A stretch of 32,397 nucleotides of DNA, taken from assembly GCA_903881585.1 (NCBI GenBank), contig CAIRTW010000067.1, positions 1 through 32,397 on the forward strand, given 5' to 3'. Under the pieces are notes generated by a model that had not been told where the DNA came from, made no database searches, and worked only from the letters and a program-made list of their open reading frames with translations. The stretch is from an uncultured Bacteroidota bacterium. Lineage in GTDB: Bacteria; Bacteroidota; Bacteroidia; Chitinophagales; Chitinophagaceae. The position numbers and the translations under genes were made by a program. Below, in pieces: positions 1-8,504 of this stretch; position 1 is the first letter of the stretch; each line of letters begins with the position of its first letter.

Positions 1-1
1 G

Positions 2-259
2 CCAAAACCCGTTGCGAAACCCGCAGCCATTGTGCCTGAGAAAAAGAAATTCTCGTTCAAGGACAAGCGGGAATATGACCAGCTGGAAAAAGAGCTCGCA
101 GCGCTGGAAGCCGAGAAGGTCACCATCACCGAAAAAATGATGGACCAGACGCTCAATTACGACCAGGTGCAGCAGCTCAGTAATCGTATGGTACACATCA
201 CCCAACTGGTGGAAGAAAAAGAAATGCGCTGGCTGGAGCTGAGCGAGTATATTTCGTAA
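2..259 (+). CDS. ABC-F family ATPase, C-terminal end (partial)
   Basis: The frame is open from the window edge to the TAA at 257-259, so the gene begins outside the window. The GTG at 32 is internal and not a real start, because the frame continues upstream through a Pro/Ala/Lys linker. The visible 85 residues hold a basic start (KKKFSFKDKREYDQLEKEL) and then a charged, heptad-like coiled coil with many Glu, Leu and Lys. This is typical of the C-terminal coiled-coil domain that follows the second ATPase domain in Uup-type ABC-F proteins, which act on ribosomes or nucleic acid rather than in transport. The ATP-binding domains are not visible, so the exact subfamily cannot be given. No neighbour shares its transcript with certainty: the next gene starts 123 bases on and has its own promoter-like box. 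Confidence 0.8.
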   Translation, partial: PKPVAKPAAIVPEKKKFSFKDKREYDQLEKELAALEAEKVTITEKMMDQTLNYDQVQQLSNRMVHITQLVEEKEMRWLELSEYIS

Positions 260-347
260 GTCATGGGTCGTAAGCCTGTCGGAGCAGTCCATTAAGACAA
301 GCTGTTAATATTTCTATATAAAAATTCACCCAACGGGTATTTTCCTC

Positions 348-355
348 TATTTTTG
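348..355 (+). promoter_or_regulatory. Bacteroidota-type -7 box (TAnnTTTG) for the LolA-like gene
   Basis: TATTTTTG matches the Bacteroidota sigma-A -7 consensus TAnnTTTG exactly and lies 27 bases before the ATG at 383. No clear TTG -33 element is seen at the usual distance, so the call rests on the -7 box and its position. It implies a leader of about 20 bases and argues against the TTG at 353, inside the box, as a start. Confidence 0.5.
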
Positions 356-382
356 CACTCTAAAATTTTAAAAAACAGAAAA

Positions 383-1114
383 ATGAAAATAGTTAAATTA
401 TCTATGCTGTCGGCCATGATGCTGATAGCTGGTTTTACCACCGTAAAGGCACAGACAGCTGATGAGATCATCCAGAAACATATAGACGCAATAGGCGGCA
501 CTGACAACTGGAACAAGATAACATCGATGAAAAAAGTAGGCACCATGACTATGCAGGGAATGGACCTCGGATATACCGAGATCATTGTTAACGCTAAACT
601 GTACCGGACTGACTTTTCAGTTATGGGTATGAATAATTACATGATCCTTACCCCAAAGGAAGGTTGGGCATATATACCTGCCCAGGGTATGGATAAAGTA
701 ACACCAGTTCCGGCCGAGCAACTGAAAGGCGCAGAAGAGAAAATGACCACCAAGCTTTTCATGCTCGCCGATAAATCCGGCATTGACAAATCAGAATACG
801 TTGGCAGAGATACGATCACTAACATACCCTGCTTTAAAGTGAAAATTACCGGCAAAGACGGCATTGTACAGACCGATTATTTTGATGCTGCAACTTATTA
901 CATGGTACGCACCGAAATGACCATGAAGGTACAGGACGCAGAGCAGGAAGTAGCTATGAGCTTCAGCGACTTTAAGAAACAACCGGAAGGAATTGTTATC
1001 CCAATGACAATGACCTCACCATTAGGCGTGGGCGATCTTACTATAAAGTCTGTGGAGATAAATAAACCTATAGCTGATGAAGCGTATAAGCCCAGCGCAG
1101 CTGATAAAAAATAA
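383..1114 (+). CDS. Secreted LolA-fold-like (outer membrane lipoprotein-sorting-like) protein
   Basis: This is a 243-residue protein starting at the ATG at 383. An in-frame TTG at 353 is less likely because it overlaps the -7 box and adds residues before the signal peptide. Residues 1-23 form a signal peptide (MKIVKLSMLSAMMLIAGF, cleavage after VKA). The mature part begins with TADEIIQKHIDAIGG, the usual opening of Bacteroidota proteins annotated as outer membrane lipoprotein-sorting or LolA-like. These have a half-barrel that holds lipid or lipoprotein tails in the periplasm. The rest alternates beta-type stretches such as VGTMTMQGMDLGYTEIIV and TDYFDAATYYMVRTEMTM. No catalytic motif is seen. 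It appears monocistronic, with its own -7 box and a strong terminator 23 bases after the stop. The family call is by resemblance of the N-terminal motif and strand pattern; the function is not known. Confidence 0.75.
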   Translation: MKIVKLSMLSAMMLIAGFTTVKAQTADEIIQKHIDAIGGTDNWNKITSMKKVGTMTMQGMDLGYTEIIVNAKLYRTDFSVMGMNNYMILTPKEGWAYIPAQGMDKVTPVPAEQLKGAEEKMTTKLFMLADKSGIDKSEYVGRDTITNIPCFKVKITGKDGIVQTDYFDAATYYMVRTEMTMKVQDAEQEVAMSFSDFKKQPEGIVIPMTMTSPLGVGDLTIKSVEINKPIADEAYKPSAADKK

Positions 1115-1137
1115 TTTTACGCCTTTACAAAACCATA

Positions 1138-1174
1138 AAAAAACCATCCCGGCATTTGTCGGGATGGTTTTTTT
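1138..1174. terminator. Bidirectional rho-independent terminator between convergent genes
   Basis: A perfect 11-bp stem (1141-1151 with 1160-1170, AAACCATCCCG / CGGGATGGTTT) has an 8-base loop. A-rich sequence lies on the left and a T run on the right, so it gives a U tract on either strand. It lies between the stop of the LolA-like gene (1114) and the stop of the minus-strand adhesin (1196) and can end both transcripts. Confidence 0.9.
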
Positions 1175-1195
1175 ATGGAACAACTTGTCTGGCTC

Positions 1196-4100
1196 CTACC
1201 TCACCAGCGTCAGATCACCTTTCTCTTCTATAGTGTTGCCACCGCAATCATAACTAATATAGTAGTAGTACACGCCCATATCCTGCGGTACACCGTCAAA
1301 GCTGCCATCCCATGATGGATTTGAATTGGCGCTCTCAAATACGGTTTGTCCCCAACGGTTCACGATGCGGAACTCATGGAAATTGTGATAGCCATTGAAT
1401 ATAGGCCGGAACTTGTCGTTGAGCCCATCTCCATTCGGAGTGAACGCCGTTGGGAACAGCACAGAACAACAGGCGTCCGGGCTGAACTGCTGGCTGGCGC
1501 TTGCGGTACAGCCAAATGGATCGGTAACCGTAAGCGTTATTTCGGTTCTTCCCTGTTGCAGCTTGCCCCATATATTCGGCTGGTTATTGTTGTTGAAACA
1601 ATGTTCCGGCTGCCACAGATAAGAGCAGTTCGCATCGTCATAATGCGCCTTAAACAGGACACTGTCCTCAAGGCATAATATACCGGTCGATTTTGGCACG
1701 GCGCTAAATGTTGCATCCGGCTGCGCATGTACATCTATTGTATCTACTATAGGTACCGATGGGCAGAGGAGGTTTGAAATCGCCGTAAGCGTAACCGAAT
1801 AAATACCTGCCGATGGGAAAGTAATGATGAACGGTCCGCCGTGATTAGATGACCCGGCAAGTACGGTAGCCCCGCCAAAATTCCAGGTGTAGTCTGTTAC
1901 CCCTGCGCCAATGTGCGACAGTGCAACAGTAACCGAATCGCCAAAGCAAACATTTGGTTTCACATAAAATGCCGCATCCGGTGTATTGATATAGACCGTC
2001 ATTGGCAGCGTATCTTTTGAATTGCACGCGGCATATCCATCGCCTACTGTCAGCATAATAAAATTACCCCCCAATACCGTGTCGTAATACATGGTCATAG
2101 AAGGATTACTGAGCGATGACCCTGCATACAGAACGCCATTAGATGGCAGTGTCCATGAATAGGTCTCGCCGGGGAAAGTAGGCCCGGAATAAGCGAAGCT
2201 GATCGTATCTCCCTGGCAAGCTGTTGGCCTGGCCGGTATTATGGAAAATATAGGATGTACATGCACCGTAACCTGTAGTGGGGCCCGTGCGCCTTCGCAG
2301 CCCGTTACATCCTGGCTTACATACCATGTAGTGATACCCGGAATATTGGTTGGCGGTATGGGAGCTAATGCCGTACCTGTACCGCCCGCAGACACTGTGT
2401 ACCATAGGAGGTTGCTTCCTATCGCCGTAAGTGGCACTGCTGTCTCGTTCTGACAATAATCGAGACTCGTAGTAAGCGGCGCTGCCGGCAGCGGGATAAT
2501 AGTCATCGGCGCAGTGATGGCGCACCCTGTGCTTAGTGTATAAGTGATGGTAGCGGAACCTGCTGAAACACCTGTTACCAATCCCGTGGCATCGATAGTG
2601 GCGATCGCTGTATTGTTGCTCACCCATGCACCACCGGGGCTGCCGTCATTTAATGTAACTGTGGCGCCCATGCAAACACTTGCGCCGCCGCCTATGGCTG
2701 CTGGCAGTGGGTTTATCAATACAGGGATCGTAACATAACAGCCGCCGGCAATAGTATAAGTGATCGTTGCCAGACCTGCTGAAACGCCTGTTACAATTAC
2801 CGACCCGCTTACAGAAGCCACAGCAGGTGCGCTGCTGGACCACGTGCCGCCAACTGATATATCAGACAGCGTAGTGGTCAGGCCAACACAGGCATTGGTA
2901 ATACCCGTGATAGCGGCAGGCAATGCATTAACAGTAACAACACGCGTACTGAGGCAACCCGCCCCTGATGTGTAGCTGATCGTTGCCGTGCCGGCCGACA
3001 CACCGCTAACCAGCCCGGTGCCCGCGCCTATAGTGGCTACAGGTGGAGTACTGCTAGACCATGTTCCGCCTCCCGTTGCATCTGCGAGGGTGGTAGCGCC
3101 GCCAACACACATAACTGCAGTGCCGGTTATAGCCGCCACATTATCAACAGTAAAAGTAACCGCGGCCGAACAGCCTGCAGCGGTTAAGTAGCTTATAGTA
3201 GTGGTGCCGTTAGATACGCCTGTCACAAGCCCTGCGGCGGTGATCGTAGCAACACCAGGGATGGTGCTTGACCACGTGCCTCCACCGGTAGCATCGTTAA
3301 GTATAGAAGTACCACCCACACATACCGTAGTAGTACCTGTGATGGGCGATATCGGATTTACCGTAACAACAGCATTCACAGAACATCCCGATGCCGTAGT
3401 AAAGACAATGGTGGAAGTGCCGCCGGATATTCCGGCTACAATGCCGGTGCCGCCTATGGTAGCCACCGAGGGAGTACCTGAGGTCCAGCCGCCGGCGCCT
3501 GCTGCATCAGCCAGCGTTGTAGTGCCGCCCTGGCATACGGTAAGTGTTCCCGTTATTGGTGAGAGCGGGTTCACGGTAACAACGGCAGATGCTGTGCATC
3601 CTGCCGCAGTAGTATAGACAACCGTAGTTGTGCCGTTAGAAAGCCCGGTCACCAGGCCGGTACCAGCGCCTATGGTAGCCACAGCGGGCGTACCGCTGCT
3701 CCAGGTGCCACCCGGTGCAGCATCGGCAAGCGTTGATGTAGCTCCAGCACAAAGCGCGAGAGTTCCGGTTATCGGAGATATGGGGTTAACAGTAACAACA
3801 ACTGAGGTGGTGCAACCCGCCCCCGTAGTATATACTATCGTTGATGTGCCGCCTGATATCCCTGCCACTAGGCCGGTGCCCGCGCCTATTGTTGCCACTG
3901 TGGGCGTTCCCGAGGTCCAGCCTCCGCCACCGGCAGCATCGGCAAGTGTAGTTGTAAGTCCTTCACAAACACTCAGCGTGCCCGTTATCGGGGAAAGCGG
4001 CGTTACCGTAACCACTACAGACACCGCACAGCCCGCCGCTGTGGTATATACCACAGTTGTAGTGCCATTGGTTAGCGCGGTAACAAGGCCGGTGCCAGCA

Positions 4101-6703
4101 CCTATAGTCGCCACCGCCGGTGTGCCACTGCTCCATGTGCCACCACCTACCGCATCATTCAATGTTGTTGTGCTGCCGGGGCATAGAGAAAGTGTACCGG
4201 TAATCGGCGCTGTTGGATTGACCGTAACAACAACGGACGCTGTGCACCCAGCCGCAGAAGTATAAATAATTGTAGTTGTGCCACCTGCAATACCGGTCAC
4301 CAGGCCCGTGCCTGCGCCTATAGTTGCTACAGTCGGAGTCCCCGAACTCCACGTTCCTGCACCAGCCCCATCGATGAGGGCGGTCGTATTACCGGGGCAT
4401 ACTTTCAATGTTCCCGTGATCGGGGCAATAGTACTAACCGTAAGTGTTGCAGTAACATAACAAGTTGCGCTGCCGTAGGTGATCGTAGTAACACCCGCAG
4501 CCACACCCGTTACCAGGCCACCTGCACTTATTGTAGCAGCGCCTGGATTACTGCTGCTCCACAGGCCGCCAGCGGTGGCATCAGTCAGCAAAGTAGTGGA
4601 ACCAGGGCATACCGTTAACGTACCAAGAATCGGTGTTGGTAATGCTATTACAGTTACTACGATTGTGGATGTACATCCTGTTGCATTATTTGTAAAGGTA
4701 ATAGTAGTAGTACCGGGGGAAACAGCAGTTACTACCCCACCGGGGCTGGTTATAGTAGCCACACCGGGATTGCTGCTCACCCATGTGTGCGCTCCTGCCG
4801 TTGCATCAGCAAGTGTAGATGTATTGCCTACGCATAAAGTAGTTGTACCTGTAATAGGCGCTACCGTATTTACAGTCACAGTAACAACGCCGGTAGTAGT
4901 TATGCCACAGAAGTCTGTAATGGTCAGGTTATAAGTGGTAGTGCCAGCCGGCGACACGGTAACCGGTGAGCCTGCTACGGGGCCGGGCGTCCAGCTATAG
5001 GTATAGGGGGGCACACCATACTGCCCCACCGCTGAAAGCGAAGTAGATCCACCGGCGCATATAGTGGCTGGTGCGGCCGTGGCCGAAACAAACTCTACAG
5101 TATGGCCGACAACAGTGATGATCAGCGGCTGGCTGCCATAAGCATAAGTCGTCGCACACGCGGGCGCTACATCGTAAGCCTGGTAGAAGTACATGGTTAT
5201 GTTCAACGGATAAGACGCACACTGCGGCGCAGGCACACATGGCCCGAGGCCTGAAGTTCCGGCACCAGCAGTCCCCCAGATCGAATACATCGTACCGCCG
5301 GTTGCTGTACACGTTCCTGGACCGATCCCTCCGGGAGGGCCACACGTCCATACATTGCCAAACGCCAGTGTTCCAGGGCTACGGCAGGCTCCCTTGTAAA
5401 AGAAAGACCCGGCATATTCTACCCAGTTTGGCGCAACAGCGGTGTACTGAAACTGGAATTGAATGTCGGTTACCGTACAGTTAGCCGGTGTGTTTGCCGC
5501 GTTAGCATATGGGCAACCTGATGTTGCAGTTAAAGCTGTGAGATAAGTGCTTCCGTTTATTGTCGTTGTGGTATTGGTACTTACCAGCGGGTCAATAATA
5601 ATGGGATACGCTAAAGTAGGCTTATTAAGGTAACTGCCCGGCAACGCAATATCCAGCACATTGTTTGCACCAATGAGGTAACTTAAAGGCGCCAATGTGT
5701 TCTTATAATTCCCCTTTTCATAAACTGTTGGCGCGCCCATCGCATATCTTGTCTGCCCGGCATTGTCGTTGATCCTGATATCGCTGCTTGTCTCCGTCTG
5801 CCCTCCTGCATTAAGGCTAAGGCCGTTATCCATTCGCAGGTGGTCTCTGATGAGTAGTCGGCCTGATGCGTACTGCGGCAGGGAATGATTTATGTAGAAG
5901 TTCGTTTTTATAGCCCCTCGCAAAATATTCATCTCAATGTCTATCCCCGGCCAAGCGCTGTTCACATACACGCCTCCATCACCTGCTGTGTGGTGAGCGT
6001 AGTCAGCCGCACCTAAATTGACTTGCCGACCATCCGGCTGCACATATATAAGCTCAAGGTTACGGTTGAAACTGATGCCTTCCCCGGCTTTTCCCAATGA
6101 AGAAAAGCTGTTTCCTGCGTTGGTATTTATCTTCACGGGTATTGCCTCTTCAGAAATAGTATAAACACCCTTATTGCTGGCATCCGGCTGTAATTGGGTT
6201 TTTATCGTTCTCCAGTTGTCCTGGGCATCACGGTAGTGCATCGGCTGGGTCGATGTCTGGGTCATCTTTTCTTTACTCCCATTATGTAGGCCTTCCTTTA
6301 CAAATGTCTTTGTGGTCTCTGTCCGCTCGCCTATTAGTTCATAGCAATCGCTGCAAGGAGCGCCTCCATACAACACACCAAAATCAGGATGCATTTCATA
6401 GCCGGCATTTGCAGCAACGGCTTCTGCGCTCAGGTTCTTCTTTACCGGAGTAAACGATTTGTAGTTCGGGCTTTTCTCCAGGCTCTTTCGCCTTGCCTCG
6501 GCAGCATCATTATTGCTCACTGGCCTGTTTATCTGTGTAGCGCTGCTCACCGGCGCCCAGGCGGCACCGGTGGGTGCTGTACTTGCGGCTGTTGTCAATG
6601 GGTAAACACCCATTACACCTTGCCCTGATGAATCAGCAGAAATAAGCAACACTGCCCCAACGATAGCAGGCAAGATAAACGACCGGGTAAAAAACGAACT
6701 CAT
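1196..6703 (-). CDS. Giant BIG2/PKD-repeat secreted protein with type B (CHU_C) T9SS sorting domain
   Basis: 1,835 residues. Residues 1-28 form a signal peptide (MSSFFTRSFILPAIVGAVLL, then SADSSGQG). Residues about 100-375 form a module ending in YPIIIDPLVS, seen in RHS-like and other large secreted proteins; I cannot name it. Residues about 376-540 are Cys-rich (for example CTATGG and CVPAPQC). A PKD-like domain (about 541-612) comes next, then 11 tandem BIG2-like Ig units of 71-74 residues (613-1403) with the pattern PITGT..VC.G.T.TL.DA.GGGTW. An Ig-like and three PKD-like domains (1404-1744) follow. The end (1745-1835) is a gliding-motility C-terminal domain with FPTAFTPNGDGLNDKF and NRWGQTVFES, the type B T9SS signal. 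It is probably a cell-surface adhesin or matrix protein. The repeats are highly alike, so long antisense frames here are by-products. The ATG at 6703 is the only good start before the signal peptide. Confidence 0.9.
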   Translation of the reverse strand: MSSFFTRSFILPAIVGAVLLISADSSGQGVMGVYPLTTAASTAPTGAAWAPVSSATQINRPVSNNDAAEARRKSLEKSPNYKSFTPVKKNLSAEAVAANAGYEMHPDFGVLYGGAPCSDCYELIGERTETTKTFVKEGLHNGSKEKMTQTSTQPMHYRDAQDNWRTIKTQLQPDASNKGVYTISEEAIPVKINTNAGNSFSSLGKAGEGISFNRNLELIYVQPDGRQVNLGAADYAHHTAGDGGVYVNSAWPGIDIEMNILRGAIKTNFYINHSLPQYASGRLLIRDHLRMDNGLSLNAGGQTETSSDIRINDNAGQTRYAMGAPTVYEKGNYKNTLAPLSYLIGANNVLDIALPGSYLNKPTLAYPIIIDPLVSTNTTTTINGSTYLTALTATSGCPYANAANTPANCTVTDIQFQFQYTAVAPNWVEYAGSFFYKGACRSPGTLAFGNVWTCGPPGGIGPGTCTATGGTMYSIWGTAGAGTSGLGPCVPAPQCASYPLNITMYFYQAYDVAPACATTYAYGSQPLIITVVGHTVEFVSATAAPATICAGGSTSLSAVGQYGVPPYTYSWTPGPVAGSPVTVSPAGTTTYNLTITDFCGITTTGVVTVTVNTVAPITGTTTLCVGNTSTLADATAGAHTWVSSNPGVATITSPGGVVTAVSPGTTTITFTNNATGCTSTIVVTVIALPTPILGTLTVCPGSTTLLTDATAGGLWSSSNPGAATISAGGLVTGVAAGVTTITYGSATCYVTATLTVSTIAPITGTLKVCPGNTTALIDGAGAGTWSSGTPTVATIGAGTGLVTGIAGGTTTIIYTSAAGCTASVVVTVNPTAPITGTLSLCPGSTTTLNDAVGGGTWSSGTPAVATIGAGTGLVTALTNGTTTVVYTTAAGCAVSVVVTVTPLSPITGTLSVCEGLTTTLADAAGGGGWTSGTPTVATIGAGTGLVAGISGGTSTIVYTTGAGCTTSVVVTVNPISPITGTLALCAGATSTLADAAPGGTWSSGTPAVATIGAGTGLVTGLSNGTTTVVYTTAAGCTASAVVTVNPLSPITGTLTVCQGGTTTLADAAGAGGWTSGTPSVATIGGTGIVAGISGGTSTIVFTTASGCSVNAVVTVNPISPITGTTTVCVGGTSILNDATGGGTWSSTIPGVATITAAGLVTGVSNGTTTISYLTAAGCSAAVTFTVDNVAAITGTAVMCVGGATTLADATGGGTWSSSTPPVATIGAGTGLVSGVSAGTATISYTSGAGCLSTRVVTVNALPAAITGITNACVGLTTTLSDISVGGTWSSSAPAVASVSGSVIVTGVSAGLATITYTIAGGCYVTIPVLINPLPAAIGGGASVCMGATVTLNDGSPGGAWVSNNTAIATIDATGLVTGVSAGSATITYTLSTGCAITAPMTIIPLPAAPLTTSLDYCQNETAVPLTAIGSNLLWYTVSAGGTGTALAPIPPTNIPGITTWYVSQDVTGCEGARAPLQVTVHVHPIFSIIPARPTACQGDTISFAYSGPTFPGETYSWTLPSNGVLYAGSSLSNPSMTMYYDTVLGGNFIMLTVGDGYAACNSKDTLPMTVYINTPDAAFYVKPNVCFGDSVTVALSHIGAGVTDYTWNFGGATVLAGSSNHGGPFIITFPSAGIYSVTLTAISNLLCPSVPIVDTIDVHAQPDATFSAVPKSTGILCLEDSVLFKAHYDDANCSYLWQPEHCFNNNNQPNIWGKLQQGRTEITLTVTDPFGCTASASQQFSPDACCSVLFPTAFTPNGDGLNDKFRPIFNGYHNFHEFRIVNRWGQTVFESANSNPSWDGSFDGVPQDMGVYYYYISYDCGGNTIEEKGDLTLVR
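2495..4867 (-). repeat. Tandem array of 11 BIG2-like coding units (about 216 bp each)
   Basis: Each unit encodes about 72 residues running from PITGT..(V/L)C through GGGTWSSGTP.VATIGAGTGLV to GC...VVVTVN. The units follow each other without linkers. Similarity is strongest between 3356 and 4216, where alternate units match best. Confidence 0.85.
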
Positions 6704-7056
6704 GAGTTTCCTTATTTATAAAAAAGACTGAAAAAAATACCAATAGTAAAGACAATACACAAAGCAAAGAAGTTGGGTACTAACTTCAATTACTATAGGT
6801 ATTTGCCTGTCTGAAATCAACATAAAAATAAGGTATATGCACATATTATTATAGTAAATTCACCCATTTTTTATTAACATTAGAAATTACCCGCAACTGA
6901 TTTCGTGGCCAGGTAACCAGAAAATAATTCCGCTTAGAAAGATATATTTCCTGGAGCAACAAACGTTTTCCAATTGTTTCTTACTTTCACAATATCAACA
7001 ACTTCATTTCAGAACTACGGTCGGGCGCAGATGGTGCGTATAAAGAGCTGGTAGAA
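6704..7056. other. Intergenic region between the divergent adhesin and sigma-factor genes
   Basis: This stretch is AT-rich and non-coding over most of its length. On the minus strand CAATAGTA (6741-6748) reads TACTATTG, one mismatch from TAnnTTTG, and may be the -7 box of the adhesin gene. No equally good box was seen for the sigma gene. From 6928 onward the frame of the sigma factor is open without a stop, and from about 6994 it reads as conserved sigma-factor protein, so the true intergenic part probably ends near 6990. No repeat or RNA gene was seen. Confidence 0.5.
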
Positions 7057-7563
7057 ATGTACCGGCAAAAGGTGTTTAATACCGCCATCAGCATGGTGCA
7101 GGACGAAGGTGTTGCTGAAGATATTACCCAGGAAGTTTTTGTGACAATATTCAGGTCTGTACTGTCTTTTAATGAGCAGTCTTCCCTGTCCACCTGGATA
7201 TACCGTATTACTGTAAATAAGTGCCTGGACCACCTCCGCAGCAAAAAAAGGCAGCGGTTCACCCTTTTCGGCCAGCTGTTTCAAAAAAACGGAGAGCCGC
7301 TCAGCGAGCCAAAAACATTTGACCATCCCGGCATAAAACTGGAGCAACGTGAAAATGCACGGTATTTGTTCACGGCTATTGAGGAACTGCCTCACAACCA
7401 GAAAACGATCTTTATACTGGCACATATAGAAGAATTGCCGCAGAAAGAAATAGCCGAGATCATGAATATGTCGTTAAAAGCAGTGGAATCTGTGCTGCAA
7501 AGAGCCAAAGTAAACCTAAGAAAAAAACTATCTGTCTATTACGACCGAAGGAAAACTAATTAA
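7057..7563 (+). CDS. ECF (sigma-70 family, extracytoplasmic function) RNA polymerase sigma factor
   Basis: 168 residues from the first ordinary start codon. Region 2 spans about 5-65, with AEDITQEVFVTIFRS and the -10-binding helix LSTWIYRITVNKCLDHLR. Region 4 spans about 105-160, with LPHNQKTIFILAHIEELPQ and the helix-turn-helix KEIAEIMNMSLKAVESVLQR. The reading frame continues upstream of 7057 with NNFISELRSGADGAYKELVE, which matches the normal ECF N-terminus, so the ATG at 7057 cuts into the first helix of region 2. No ATG, GTG or TTG lies in frame between the stop at 6925-6927 and 7057. The real start may be ATC 6994 or ATT 7006, or an ATG may have been lost by mutation or misread. It is followed after 20 bases by a membrane protein gene and then a Spy/CpxP-like gene, an arrangement that suggests control by these partners. 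Confidence 0.93.
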   Translation: MYRQKVFNTAISMVQDEGVAEDITQEVFVTIFRSVLSFNEQSSLSTWIYRITVNKCLDHLRSKKRQRFTLFGQLFQKNGEPLSEPKTFDHPGIKLEQRENARYLFTAIEELPHNQKTIFILAHIEELPQKEIAEIMNMSLKAVESVLQRAKVNLRKKLSVYYDRRKTN

Positions 7564-7583
7564 ACAGCGTCTAAAAAGTAGTT

Positions 7584-7883
7584 ATGAAAAATAACACGAA
7601 CAAGGAAACCTGGATAAATGAAGCACTGAACAGCACATCGGGCATGCACCGCGCCACACCTCATGCTGATCTCTACGACCGGGTAATGGCTGGTGTCAGC
7701 GGTCCTGAAAAAACAGTAGCTTCCTTGCCCGCAAAACACTGGATCGCGGCCGCGGTACTGTTATTGATATTTAATATCACCGCCATTATTTACGCCATAG
7801 AACAAAACAAAGCCGAGCCAGGCACAGCCATATCCGGCACATTGTTTACAGAGATTCAATCCACAACCACTTATAATTACTAA
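7584..7883 (+). CDS. Small one-TM membrane protein, putative anti-sigma factor
   Basis: 99 residues. The N-terminal part (1-50) is polar and begins MKNNTNKETWINEALNS. A single membrane span lies at about 53-72 (WIAAAVLLLIFNITAIIYAI), and a short tail of about 27 residues would lie in the periplasm. It begins 20 bases after the ECF sigma gene and ends 3 bases before the Spy/CpxP-like gene. Its position and topology fit a membrane-bound anti-sigma factor of the CnrY kind, where a short cytoplasmic segment holds the sigma factor. No zinc-binding anti-sigma motif (HxxxCxxC) is present. The anti-sigma role is inferred from context only. Confidence 0.75.
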   Translation: MKNNTNKETWINEALNSTSGMHRATPHADLYDRVMAGVSGPEKTVASLPAKHWIAAAVLLLIFNITAIIYAIEQNKAEPGTAISGTLFTEIQSTTTYNY

Positions 7884-7886
7884 TCC

Positions 7887-8456
7887 ATGAGCGCGCACAA
7901 CGGATCGAAATTCTGGAAATGGACCGTCGCATTGCTGGTCGTCTGCAACATCGGGCTTTTGCTTACGGTATGGATCATGCCACGAATGCGGCCCGGCCCT
8001 CCTGGTGGAGAAGGGCCACGAAATTTCGTCATCAGCAGCCTTAAATTCACAGACGACCAGGTAAAGAAATACGATGCGCTCATAGATGTCCACAAGCAGA
8101 CAATGGACTCGCTTCGCGATGAATCGATGAGATACCGCCAGCGGCTGTTTGAAAACCTGAGAAATGTGGCCACCGGCGCTGCTGAAGCAGATTCGCTCGC
8201 ACAATGTATTGCCTATGATCAAAAACAAATAGAAATGGTTACCTACAATCATTTCGCACAGGTAAGGGCCATATGTACCGACGCTCAAAAAACTGAGTTT
8301 GATAAAATAATAAGGGAAGTAATAAAAAAAATGAACGGCAAGGGGAGAGGCGGCCCACCTTCACGCGGCCCAGAGAATGGCCCACCCGGCGGGCGAGACG
8401 ATCGCAATCATCCACCACCTCCGCGCGACCGCCCCGGCCCGCCGGAAAATGAGTAA
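7887..8456 (+). CDS. Spy/CpxP/CnrX-like membrane-anchored periplasmic sensor or chaperone
   Basis: 189 residues. A membrane anchor or uncleaved signal lies at about 9-30 (FWKWTVALLVVCNIGLLLTV). A Pro/Gly linker follows (RPGPPGGEGP), then a helical domain (about 45-150) with LKFTDDQVKKYDALIDVHKQ near its start and QKTEFDKIIREVIKKM near its end. This is the antiparallel helical layout of the Spy/CpxP/CnrX/ZraP group, with TDDQ in the place of the LTxxQ motif. The C-terminus (about 152-189) is rich in Pro, Gly and Arg (PPSRGPENGPPGG), likely disordered. In CnrX a periplasmic metal-binding helical domain controls an anti-sigma factor. Here there is no clear His-rich site, so the ligand is unknown. 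It is third in the sigma operon, separated by 3 bases from the gene before it. Confidence 0.8.
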   Translation: MSAHNGSKFWKWTVALLVVCNIGLLLTVWIMPRMRPGPPGGEGPRNFVISSLKFTDDQVKKYDALIDVHKQTMDSLRDESMRYRQRLFENLRNVATGAAEADSLAQCIAYDQKQIEMVTYNHFAQVRAICTDAQKTEFDKIIREVIKKMNGKGRGGPPSRGPENGPPGGRDDRNHPPPPRDRPGPPENE

Positions 8457-8504
8457 TTGATCCGCTCATCTCCTTACCCTCTGCATCTCTCCATACTGAC
8501 TCTT

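Noticed and set aside
292-585. Minus-strand 97-residue frame overlapping the LolA-like gene
   Set aside because: It is antisense to a gene with a clear signal peptide, promoter box and terminator, and has no recognisable features.
3201-4934. Several long plus-strand open frames (3201-3617, 3630-4265, 4479-4934) with repeated VPP/VTRPVPAPIVAT peptides
   Set aside because: They lie antisense to the BIG2 array, repeat with the same period, and consist of low-complexity Pro/Val/Ala peptides without start or family features. They are by-products of stop-free repeat DNA.
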